Positions 1-6,894 of a DNA stretch of 11,330 nucleotides are shown in pieces. Source of the stretch: Euperipatoides rowelli (lineage: Eukaryota; Onychophora; Udeonychophora; Euonychophora; Peripatopsidae); NCBI GenBank assembly GCA_003024985.2, contig PXIH01S0050352.1; one strand, 5' to 3'. The notes under the pieces are model-generated. The model did not search any database, had not been told where the DNA came from, and saw nothing but the letters and a program-made list of their open reading frames with translations. The first letter of the stretch is position 1. Each line of letters starts with the position of its first letter. The translations under genes and the position numbers were made by a program.

Positions 1-363
1 CCAAGTCCCAACCCAAATTAATTTTTAAAATTTACAAAAATGGATAGATTAGCCAATTTTATATTTACAAATCTGGATTCTTGAATTTATTAAATAAAAG
101 AAATGTTTAATTTCAAAATCCTGTTTTTAAGATTAAACTAAAATCCAAAATTTTATTAAAAAAAAAAAAACTTTACTGGTGAATCTTGTCTGGAGGTCTG
201 CTGGTTTACTCGAGGAGTGAGAGCTGTTGATTTGTTACAGAGTTCGGAGTTTTAAACATTTTGGTGAACAAGTAAGGGAAAATTTTCTCAGCCTCAGCCT
301 AGGCCACTGGAACTGATAAAATTTTTATATCTTCTTACTGCTCGAATGGGTAGATTAACATTG
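1..363. other. AT-rich stretch, no gene seen
   Basis: No open reading frame of useful length and no recognisable repeat family is seen here. There is a run of A at about 158-170, followed by a somewhat less AT-rich patch (about 180-310). That patch contains a weak acceptor-like site (TTTGTTACAG near 231-240) and a weak donor-like GTAAGG near 272. These are too weak to call an exon. Confidence 0.5.
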
Positions 364-450
364 CTTCAGCTTAGACTGGCATTTTATTTTGACTTCAGCT
401 AAGCCTGACAATATATCTTGTCTTCAGCTATCTCCCAGCAAGGGACACAT
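364..450 (+). repeat. Degenerate 29-bp triplicate headed by CTTCAGCT
   Basis: The octamer CTTCAGCT occurs at 364-371, 393-400 and 422-429, exactly 29 bases apart each time. The first two 29-base units also share scattered positions beyond the octamer (roughly two thirds identical by eye); the third diverges after its first ten bases. This is consistent with an old short tandem duplication. It runs directly into the 24-25-nt repeat that follows. No coding function is apparent. Confidence 0.45.
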
Positions 451-540
451 TCGGCACAACTGAAACGGACACAACTCCCCTTTGGCACCAAGGACACAAC
501 CCCTTCAACCACCACGGACACAACAACCAGAGAAATCAGA
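443..540 (+). repeat. Degenerate 24-25-bp tandem repeat (GGACACAAC motif)
   Basis: GGACACA at 443 and GGACACAAC at 467, 492 and 516 recur with spacings of 24, 25 and 24 bases, and related GGCAC words lie between them. The patch is C/A-rich on the plus strand, unlike its AT-rich surroundings. The mixed spacing does not keep a reading frame, so a repeated peptide is unlikely. It is probably a small minisatellite or part of an unrecognised interspersed repeat. Confidence 0.55.
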
Positions 541-802
541 AAACAGACTATTTATATGCTTGCAGAATAGAATATCATCTGCAATGTCATGTGATGTACA
601 TTTGATGATAGGATAAGTTGATTTTCTAAAAGGTAATTTGTCACGCTCTTATATAGTGTTCTTGTAATACTAATTAACAAATAACAGGTAATTAGCCTAG
701 CTAATTGTTTTCTCATAACTAAAGCTTAAAGAGTAGGTTAACCCAAAACATTTACCTGTTAAATTAAATGAATATCATAATGTTATTTTCTATTATTAGA
801 TA

Positions 803-831
803 CTAGCAAATAAGCCCGTTACACAGGCATC
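803..831 (-). mobile_element. Helitron-like 3' terminus, element otherwise truncated
   Basis: Read on the minus strand, this segment ends in CTAG (806 to 803) followed by T (complement of 802), the classical Helitron 3' end and target base. Seven bases inside the end is a short hairpin, GCCCG (814-818) with loop TTACA and partner CAGGC (824-828), with one mismatch. Helitrons typically carry a GC-rich hairpin just before CTRR. I looked for the matching 5' end (TAGTAGA-like on the plus strand) between 830 and 1650 and found none, so the element is truncated or its far end has decayed. Bases up to about 1000 may be its body. Confidence 0.55.
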
Positions 832-1297
832 AACCATTTTTTTTGTTTAAGCCCTTTTTATGTGAGGCAAAACACCACTTAAAGTTTTTAAAAATAGTTC
901 CCACGCTGATCTTTTAAGCTCGTTAAACCTTTTTGAAAAAAAAAAAAAGTTTTGACTAAGCTCTTTAGATGGCACTGTTGCTGGCTTCGGAACACAATCA
1001 TATTTCAATTATTAAGATATGATTTTTTTTTTTTTGTTCATTAACAAAACTAACATTCATGATTTCTATAGTTTAGTTAAATGTTTACTGGGGACATGCA
1101 ATTATGGGGCATCTTTTCCTGGGAACATTATTCTCATATTGAACGGAATATCTCATTATCAACTAATGAATGCAGGAAATTCAATCAGAAGTTATTTGTA
1201 TAGCTGTTTCTTATTACTAACATTATTAATATTAAATTATTAAAAGGTAACATAGCACAGAATATCTGCACCTAGGATGTCAAATTATGGCAATTAA
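832..1297. other. AT-rich stretch with poly-A and poly-T runs, no gene seen
   Basis: This may include interior sequence of the minus-strand Helitron-like element ending at 803, but no diagnostic motif supports that. There is a poly-A run at about 936-948 and a poly-T run near 1023-1035. A 74-codon open frame at 1019-1243 has low-complexity start and AT-driven composition and no recognisable domain, so it is not called a gene. Confidence 0.5.
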
Positions 1298-1486
1298 TTT
1301 TCCTCCCTCCCCCTCCACCCATTTCCCCCCTACCCTGTTTTTTTTAAAAATGCAAAAAAATCTTATTTCCCCCCTCCCTCCACTCATTTTTTGTCCTTCC
1401 TCCATTTCTCCTCTCCCCCACTTCCACCTCCCCACCCACCCCACTTCCCTCTCCCCACCCTCACCCATTTATCTCCCTCCCTTCAT
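1298..1486 (+). repeat. Pyrimidine-biased low-complexity tract (CCCTCC-rich)
   Basis: The plus strand is almost entirely C and T, with scattered A, in two blocks (about 1298-1338 and 1362-1486). The blocks are separated by an A/T spacer containing TTTAAAAATG. A similar TTTAAAAATG follows the second block (about 1490-1499), so the tract may be two diverged copies of one module: pyrimidine block plus TTTAAAAATG. Open frames on both strands here (proline/serine-rich on plus, glycine/glutamate-rich on minus) are products of the composition. Such tracts can form triplex DNA in principle; that is inference. Confidence 0.7.
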
Positions 1487-1618
1487 TGGTTTAAAAATGA
1501 ATAAAAAATAAAAATTCCTAAAGTTAAAACCCAATACTAATATTAGCTTGAGTTATTGAATTTTAGTAATAATTTTAATCAATAGATAGGGCTAGTCTAT
1601 TCTCCCAAGTACCTAAGG

Positions 1619-2052
1619 ATTTTAAATAGGATTGTCATCTTTCTTCATTTAATCTACTATATAAAAATGAAAATTTGTCCTTCTGTGATTCTGTCCTTCT
1701 GTGTCTCTCTCTTTCTATACAAATCCACAGTTTACAAGCTAAGATCGTGAAATTTTACAGACGGGCGTATTAAAACACTGCCAAGGCAACTAAAAAAATT
1801 TGAAATCTAAATTAATTACTGTTAATTTTTAATTAATTAAAAACCACAAAAGAAGACTATTTGACTAGGGTGCCTCTGGTGATAAAAGTTGCAACTTTTA
1901 CATAGGAAATTTGAAATCGAAATTAACCTTAAAATAATGCTGGGTAGTGAACACTCCGGGTACCCTTAAAATTCCGGGCAACGCCAGGTACTTCAGCTAG
2001 CATATCATAAATATATCATCAGAGTGAGTAATCATTAATTTTAAATAGGATT
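1619..2052 (+). repeat. 15-bp direct repeat flanking the Helitron-like element
   Basis: ATTTTAAATAGGATT occurs perfectly at 1619-1633 and again at 2038-2052. The two copies bracket the Helitron-like element at 1653-2000. Helitrons do not make target-site duplications and the repeats do not abut the element, so they are not insertion footprints. They may reflect an older duplication or a larger unit. Confidence 0.5.
1653..2000 (+). mobile_element. Short non-autonomous Helitron-like element
   Basis: The 5' end reads TCTACTATATAAAAATG, preceded by A (1652). TC plus TACTATA-type starts are typical of Helitrons. The 3' end is CTAG at 1997-2000. Upstream of it lies an imperfect hairpin: CCGGG (1974-1978), loop CAACG, CCAGG (1984-1988), one mismatched pair, 12 bases before the end. 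At 348 bp it is far too short to encode a Rep/helicase protein, so it would depend on an autonomous relative. The base after CTAG is C rather than the usual T. The interior contains a CT-rich stretch (about 1677-1715) and no open frame. Boundaries are from termini only. Confidence 0.65.
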
Positions 2053-2468
2053 ATTACATGCTGTGATACATTATTTTGCTTGAAAGAACAGAAATACAGA
2101 AAAGTGTATCGGCTAAGTTGTTCATTTCTATGAAATTATAGGCTACTTACATTTCTAATTTTTAAGCAAAATAATTTATAGCAGTGTGTAGTTGAATTGA
2201 GATTTAATCATGTGACTTGCCTTGTTGACATCATTTATTTGTTGAGCTAGAGTAAATAAACCCAATTGTTACTCTAAAGTCTAAATAATCAGTTTAAAAA
2301 GTATGGCTAGTTAGTATATTCAATTCATTTAACAAATAATTTGAAAAAAAGCTGTAAAGCCTAGCACAATAAGTTATAACATGCATTACATCATTCTCAT
2401 GTCAATATACTAAATAAATATGAATTTCATCATAAAGGTTAACTGTTTTTATGCAACGGATTACATTG
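2001..2468. other. AT-rich stretch upstream of the retrotransposon, no gene seen
   Basis: No long open frame or known repeat was recognised. The right-hand end holds ATTACATTG at 2460-2468, which has a perfect inverted partner CAATGTAAT at 2489-2497 just inside the presumed 5' LTR. Confidence 0.5.
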
Positions 2469-2721
2469 TGTAGAAGTATGCTTCGTTGCAATGTAATTCA
2501 ATGTTGTTGGCGCTTGCACAAGTAGAATTAGCAGAAGATATGCACCTTTGTGGCTATAGCGCTGGTTAGTTTATATTTAGTTATATGTTTTGTTAGAACA
2601 TTATAAATGCTATTAGTTATTGTCATTAGGTTTCCTATCAATAAAGTAATGGATACTTTAATATGTCCATTGTGCTATCATTAATTGATAATTCATACAT
2701 AACACTTTGAAGCGTGTTACA
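2469..2721 (+). repeat. 5' LTR of the Ty3/gypsy element
   Basis: Bases 2502-2721 match 6674-6894 with about 13 substitutions and one indel by hand count, roughly 94% identity. The LTR ends TGTTACA at 2715-2721, directly before the primer site. Extrapolating the 3' LTR length places the start at 2469, where TGTAG is indeed found, but bases 2474-2501 match the 3' LTR at only chance level. An AATAAA polyadenylation-type signal lies at 2640-2645. The LTR would have driven and terminated transcription of the element. If TGTAG at 2469 is a coincidence, the LTR is truncated and begins at 2502. Confidence 0.88.
2640..2645 (+). promoter_or_regulatory. Candidate poly(A) signal in 5' LTR
   Basis: AATAAA in the LTR, conserved in the 3' LTR at 6813-6818. 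In the 3' copy it would signal polyadenylation of the genomic RNA. No usage evidence is available from sequence. Confidence 0.5.
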
Positions 2722-2739
2722 TGGTGGCAGCGTGGGATA
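2722..2739 (+). promoter_or_regulatory. Primer binding site, tRNA-Leu type
   Basis: The LTR end is followed at once by TGGTGGCAGCGTGGGATA. TGG is complementary to the CCA tail of tRNA. From memory, animal tRNA-Leu (AAG/TAG type) ends ATCCCACCGCTGCCA plus CCA, whose complement is TGGTGGCAGCGGTGGGAT. The site matches except that one G of the GG pair is missing. Minus-strand cDNA synthesis would start from this tRNA. Position and fit are good; the tRNA identity rests on recalled sequence. Confidence 0.75.
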
Positions 2740-2834
2740 CATTTTTCCCCTTCGCAAGAGTAAAGTAAAGTAAATAGGAAAAGAGTCCTAACCTTTAAAA
2801 AAAAATATATATATATATAATTCCCCTTTTAACC
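2740..2834 (+). other. Retrotransposon leader with AT dinucleotide run
   Basis: Untranslated leader between the primer site and the gag start. It holds TAAAG repeated three times (about 2761-2775), an A run at about 2797-2805 and an alternating AT run at about 2805-2819. An RNA packaging signal would be expected here in this class of element, but none can be recognised. Confidence 0.5.
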
Positions 2835-3694
2835 ATGGCTGATACGGAACAGAACCAAGCTCCACCATCGGTTTAAAACCAGGTAATTGGAAGCATTAAT
2901 AATTTTAGAATGCCTGATCCGTTAAGCAAGTGGGGAAATATGACTGAAAATTTTAAGAAGTTCTATAACAGATTCAGCATTTTTATGATAGCCACAGGAA
3001 ATATGGATAAACCTGACAGAGTTAAAACTGCTATGTTGTTAAATCTTATTGGGGAAGAGGCCCATGACATCTTTGACACTTTTGAACTATCTGCGACAGA
3101 TAAAGAGGATTATAATTTAGTGCTACAGGCATTTGAAAAGTATTGTTCTCTGCGCAAGAATGTGGTTTACGACAGATTTACGTTTTTTATGCGAGGAAAG
3201 CACAAAGGTGAATACTTCGATCATTTCCTTACGGAAATTAAACGTTTGATTAAGCCAGGTGAATTTGTAGAAAGTGAAAGTATGCTCAGAGATCGCATAG
3301 TATTAGGAATCAATAACAGTTCACTGCAAGAAAAGCTATTGAGAATACCTGAACTGATGTTAGCAAAGGCAATAGATTATTGTCAGGTGTTGAGACGTCC
3401 CATGAACAAGCAAAGAAACTATGTAACGAAGTAGGTGTGAATGCTATTAAAAAATATAATGATAAAGGTCGAAATACCGATAAAATCAAATTTAAGGTAA
3501 CCTTTGAAGCTAAGGATGTTGCGTCCAAATGTAAAAAGTGTGGAAAGGAACATAAGCCTCGCAGTTGTCCGGCTTATGGAAAAAAATGTGTTTTATGCAG
3601 TGGATTAAATCATTTTGCAGTAGGTTGCCAATATAAAAATAAGCTGACAGAAATAATTCACCCTCAAGGAGGAAAAGTCACACAGCAAGCTTAA
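2835..3694 (+). pseudogene. gag: gag pseudogene: capsid core plus two zinc knuckles
   Basis: Gag forms the particle that packages element RNA. The likely original start is ATG 2835 in a good context (ACCATGG), in the same frame as the main open stretch 2910-3434, but TAA at 2874-2876 cuts it after 13 codons. The capsid-like part (about 2910-3380) has the pattern of this family: W followed by FKKFYNRF near its start, then IGEEAHDIF, RKNVVYDRF, LRDRIVLGI and LAKAIDYC in order. Near 3385 the frame shifts; homology continues in another frame to 3694. The nucleocapsid region (3530-3628) carries CKKCGKEHKPRSC (CX2CX3HX4C) and CVLCSGLNHFAVGC (CX2CX4HX4C). Both knuckles keep all their Cys and His. 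About 280 codons in all, a normal size for the family. Confidence 0.9.
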
Positions 3695-4130
3695 GTGCTG
3701 AAGATGAAGTATTTCAAGGTGAGTCTTCACAATTATTTATTAATTCTTTAAGTGCAGTAGAGACTGGGAACAGTAATAATTATTGGTTTAAGTCGTTTCT
3801 ATTTGAAAATGGTAGAAAGTTAAACTTTAAATTGCACACTGGTTCGGATTCAAATATTATACCCCTAGATCAGTTCAATAATTTATGTCTAGATGACAAA
3901 CCCCTTAATAATTCATGTAAATTAATTGCATATGGAGGTCATGAAGTAAAGTCATATGGGACTGTAGAATTGAAATGTAAAGTCGCTGGGAGGCAGCCGA
4001 AAATAATAAACTTTTTGATTGCTAAAGTGACTGATACACCTATAATGGGGAAAAATGCATGTGTACTATTTAACTTAATTAAAAGAATTAATTTATCAGT
4101 GAATGCTTTAACTGAAGGAAATGTAGGAAG
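3643..4130 (+). pseudogene. pol: pol pseudogene, aspartic protease part
   Basis: The pol frame opens at 3643 after two stops (3634-3642) and overlaps the end of gag in a -1 relation, consistent with this lineage using a frameshift to make Gag-Pol. No clear slippery heptamer was identified. The retropepsin motif is at about 3832-3870: normally D-T-G, here HTGSDSNIIP, with CAC (His) at 3835-3837 replacing the catalytic Asp. The fold continues through YGGHEVKSYG and the flap-to-C-terminal segment, then PIMGKNACVLFNLIKRI (about 4039-4092), typical of this protease. The domain is full length and open, so the Asp change is its visible lesion. It would have cut Gag-Pol into mature proteins. Confidence 0.85.
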
Positions 4131-5080
4131 AGGAGCATTTATAAATAAATATAAATCATGCTTTGAGGGTTTGGGAGAGTACCCAATTGAACAGAGAAGT
4201 AGTGAAGCAGTACCAAGAGTCTGTCCACCATATAGGGTGGCAGAAGGACTGAAATTGAGGTTAAACGAAACGCATATTTATCATAAAAAAAATTACTGAA
4301 TCAACTGACTGGGTTCATAACATTGTGCTTGTAGAAAAAAAGGATGTCACTTCGCATATGTTTGGATCCAAAATTTTTGAATAAGGTTAATTAATAGAGA
4401 ACATTATTGTATACCAAGAGCACAGGAGTTGACACCAGCTTTGGCTAATAAATAATATACACGGTCCTTGATATGTCCAATGGATTTCTCCAAATAAAGT
4501 TGGATGAAGACAGTAGCAAGCTGTCTGTGTTCAATTCAGCACACCCTTTGGGTGGTACAGATGTCTTAGAATGCCTTTTGGGATTGCGTCTGCACCCGAG
4601 ATATTTCAACTTATAGTAGTGCAAATTTTTGGCGAGATCCCAAATACAGCTGTATATTTTGATGATCTTATCATAGCAACTGAAACTGAAGCGCAACATG
4701 ATTTGATTTTGAGAGACGTCATACAGAGAGCCATGCAGTATGGATTTAAATTTAACAAGGAAAAAATACAATATAAGGTGAACTCTGTGAAATACCTAGG
4801 ACAAATTTTTTCAAGCAATGGTATGGTAATAGATCCCNTTAATGTCAAAGCTATACATGATCTTAAGACACCTTGTGATAAAAAGGAATTAAAAACNTTT
4901 TTGGGTATGGTTAGCTATCTTAATAAGTATATACCACAATTCTATAGGATCTCTGCACCATTGAGAGACCTAACTAACAAAAATGTGAAGTGGGATTGGA
5001 CTGATGAGTGTACCCATGCTATGGATGAAATTAAGAGAAGAATAAGCATTGCNCCAACATTAAAATGTTATAGTCCTAAT
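4131..5080 (+). pseudogene. pol: pol pseudogene, reverse transcriptase part
   Basis: RT copies element RNA into DNA. The N-terminal part (frame 1, to TGA at 4297-4299) includes the PPYRV region. After an A-run at 4284-4292 the homology changes frame repeatedly: ITESTDWVHNIVLVEKKD in frame 2, DPKFLNKV in frame 3, REHYCIPRAQEL in frame 1 with TAA at 4453-4455, then LDMSNGFLQIKLDE in frame 3 with the first catalytic Asp at 4470-4472. A 5-base surplus near 4535-4545 leads into the long open stretch beginning FGWYRCLRMPFG. The active-site YFDD is intact at 4655-4666, and the thumb region with KYLGQIF and LGMVSYLNKYIP follows. At least four frame changes destroy it. Single N bases at 4838, 4897 and 5053 are unresolved. 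Confidence 0.92.
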
Positions 5081-5440
5081 GTCAGCCTTGGAATACAAAC
5101 TGATGCAAGCAAGGACGGCTTGGGTAGCTGTTTGTTGCTGAATGGTGAGCCAGTGAGCTTCGCATCGAGATGCTTGTCTCGTACCGAGCAAAAATATGCT
5201 CAGAAAGAAAAAGAACTTTTGGCAATTGTGTATGCTTGAATAAGTTCCATACTTATGTTTATGGACACCATTTTACTGTGAAGTCTGACCATAAACCCTT
5301 GGAGGAATATTATAATGAAGGATATGGGTAAAATCACACCCAGACTCCAACACATGTGTCTAGCATTGCTGAAGTATGACTTAACAATCACGTATAAACC
5401 AGGTAGGCTAATGTACATGGCTGATCTTCTTTCAAGAAAC
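5081..5440 (+). pseudogene. pol: pol pseudogene, RNase H part
   Basis: RNase H removes the RNA strand during reverse transcription. The domain begins near SLGIQTDASKDGLGS with the first acidic residue at 5102-5104. The Glu of EKELLAIV is at 5213-5215 and the Asp of SDHKPL at 5287-5289. All three are present, but in different frames: the first reading stops at TGA 5237-5239, homology continues in frame 1 (5233-5331, to TAA), then returns to frame 2 from about 5315 (ITPRLQHMCLALLKYDL, then YKPGRLMYMADLLSR, the usual end of the domain). Two frameshifts inactivate it. Confidence 0.9.
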
Positions 5441-6645
5441 AATACCGAAAGTCCAGAGTGTGAACAGGACCCGATTATGCTTGACAAAATACATTCAGTT
5501 ACAATGCAGTTTCCAATCAGTAAGGAAAAACTTAAGCAGTTTCAGGAGGAAATGGCACAGGATAGCGAATGTAAAGAAATAGTTAGATGGTGTCAGCAGA
5601 GTTGGCCGATCACAAAGGATACTGTATCCAAGAGTGTCCAATGGGCATGGAAGTAGCGGAATAAACTAAGAATTCAACAAGATATTATTTTGGTCAATGA
5701 CAAGATTTATGTTCCTAGAGAATTGAGAGGAATGGTCTTAGCCCAGTTGCATCAACCACACTTCGGTTTGGAAAAAACCAAGATGAATAAACAGAGAATT
5801 TTCTGGCCTGGAATGTTAAAAGATATTGAAAATATAGTAAAAAGCTGCCGCACCTATGAGAAATTTGGAGCAAGCAAACAAAATGAGGCTCTTATCTAGA
5901 GAGATGTACCTGATTACTCATTTGAAGTGGTAGGAGTGGACATCTGTACCTATGCTACAGTGGACTATTTGATCGTAGCTTGCTATTAGAGTAGGTGGCT
6001 CGATATAATCAAACTGAATGGTAAATAAGCACAGGATATTATAGCAAAGCTAAGAGTATTTTTTGCAAATTTTGGAGTCCCAAGGATACTCGTGTCCGAC
6101 AATGTATCATTTAACAGTTATGAGGTGATTTCAGCTCACATTACTTAACTATAGAAATAGCCCACTGGATGGTTTGGTTCTTTCTCCTGCTCAACTTGCT
6201 ATTTTACCAGCCTCATATGAAGTACTGAAACCAGCCCTGCCGGTCGATGACAGACAGAGAGTACAACAGGGATGCCAGCAANCAAGGTCCATTGGTATTG
6301 AGGGATGGAAAATCTGTGGTGTATAAATGTAATGGTCAATGGCATCCAGCAGTGNTTAAAGCGAGTTACCCAGCACCCAGATCATACGTTCTAGTGAACG
6401 AACACGGCTGGGAACAAAGGAGGAATTTGAGCGACATTAGAATATCAGTTAACCCACCACCTAAGATTGATCGCCAGGAGGACAATTTTATTGAAGGGAA
6501 TGATTGTGGTAATAATGCCACAGTGGAAGCTCAAGTAGTGGGTTTACCAACATGCTCCCAGAACCCATATGCCACTAGAGCTGGCAGGACAATTAAAATG
6601 CCTTCAAAGTTTAAAGACTTTGTCTTGAAAGAAAGGGAGGTGTAG
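5441..6645 (+). pseudogene. pol: pol pseudogene, integrase part with internal deletion
   Basis: Integrase inserts the cDNA. After a linker, a stop (TAG 5654-5656) precedes the zinc-binding HHCC region. Its histidines are kept (LHQPHFG) but the last Cys is Tyr (TAT 5855-5857), after WPGMLKDIENIVKSC. The core has the first Asp at 5939-5941 (VGVD) and the second at 6098-6100 (SDN). Stops interrupt at 5897, 5987 and 6026. Between about 6125 and 6150 the sequence jumps to text normally found roughly 90 residues further on (NSPLDGLVLSPAQL), so the third catalytic Glu and its surroundings are gone. A frame change near 6245 leads to the C-terminal GPY/F-like domain (GQWHPAV, then APRSYVLV, QRRN) and an open end to TAG 6643-6645. 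N bases lie at 6282 and 6355. Confidence 0.9.
6628..6640 (+). promoter_or_regulatory. Polypurine tract
   Basis: AAAGAAAGGGAGG lies directly before the TG that begins the 3' LTR. This is the expected place and composition for the RNase H-resistant primer of plus-strand synthesis. It is also the last coding stretch of pol (K-E-R-E). Confidence 0.9.
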
Positions 6646-6667
6646 CACGTGATGTTAGTGACATCAC
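6646..6667 (+). promoter_or_regulatory. E-box and 7-bp inverted repeat at the U3 edge
   Basis: CACGTG (6646-6651) overlaps GTGATGT (6649-6655), whose exact inverse ACATCAC sits at 6661-6667 after the spacer TAGTG. The arrangement resembles a protein-binding dyad in an LTR promoter. Function is inferred only. Confidence 0.35.
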
Positions 6668-6812
6668 ACGAACTGTTGTTGGCACTTGCGCAAGTAGAGT
6701 TAGCAGAAGACATGCACCTTTGTGGCTATAGCGCTGGTTAGTTTTATATTTAGTTATATGTTTTGTTAGAACATTGCAAATGCTATTAGTTCTTGTCATT
6801 AGGTTTCCTATA

Positions 6813-6818
6813 AATAAA
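6813..6818 (+). terminator. Candidate poly(A) signal in 3' LTR
   Basis: AATAAA conserved with the 5' LTR (2640-2645). In this copy it would direct the 3' end of the element transcript. Confidence 0.5.
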
Positions 6819-6894
6819 GTAGTGGATACTTTAATATGTCCATCGTGTTATCATTAATTAATAATTCATACATAACACTTTGAAGCATGTTACA

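Larger units (their letters stand above)
2469..6894 (+). mobile_element. Defective Ty3/gypsy LTR retrotransposon (mag/K02A2.6-like)
   Basis: One element with all parts in canonical order: 5' LTR, tRNA-Leu-type primer binding site, gag with two zinc knuckles, protease, reverse transcriptase, RNase H, integrase, polypurine tract, 3' LTR. The order RT, RNase H, integrase separates Ty3/gypsy from Ty1/copia. The gag core, the CCHC arrangement and the RT and RNase H text resemble the mag/K02A2.6-type lineage as I know it. There is no env: pol ends at the 3' LTR. Length is about 4.4 kb, shorter than usual partly because integrase has lost sequence. Multiple frameshifts and stops make it non-functional. 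No target-site duplication is visible (CATTG before 2469, GCATG after 6894), and the left boundary is uncertain: LTR-LTR similarity only starts at 2502. Confidence 0.93.
6641..6894 (+). repeat. 3' LTR of the Ty3/gypsy element (254 bp)
   Basis: Begins TGTAGCA right after the polypurine tract and ends TGTTACA, giving short imperfect terminal inverted repeats with the TG and CA ends of retroviral-type LTRs. From 6674 on it matches the 5' LTR at about 94% by hand count. AATAAA at 6813-6818 is a candidate poly(A) signal. Its first bases supply the stop codon of pol (TAG 6643-6645). The U3 edge has CACGTG (6646-6651) and the inverted repeat GTGATGT/ACATCAC (6649-6667), both absent from the 5' LTR. 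Confidence 0.93.

Noticed and set aside
231-278. Possible small exon between an acceptor-like TTACAG and a donor-like GTAAGG
   Set aside because: Both sites are weak, the enclosed sequence has no coding signal, and nothing nearby suggests a host gene.
1019-1243. 74-codon plus-strand open frame beginning in a T run
   Set aside because: Phe/Leu/Ile-rich text from AT-rich DNA; no homology recognised and no supporting signals.
1287-1511. 74-codon plus-strand open frame, Pro/Ser-rich
   Set aside because: It is the direct translation of the pyrimidine tract; composition explains both this frame and the opposite-strand one (1280-1468).
4445-4771. Minus-strand open frames inside the retrotransposon (also 3310-3528, 4606-4848, 5200-5487, 6531-6713)
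   Set aside because: These are antisense shadows of gag and pol, whose plus-strand homology is clear.
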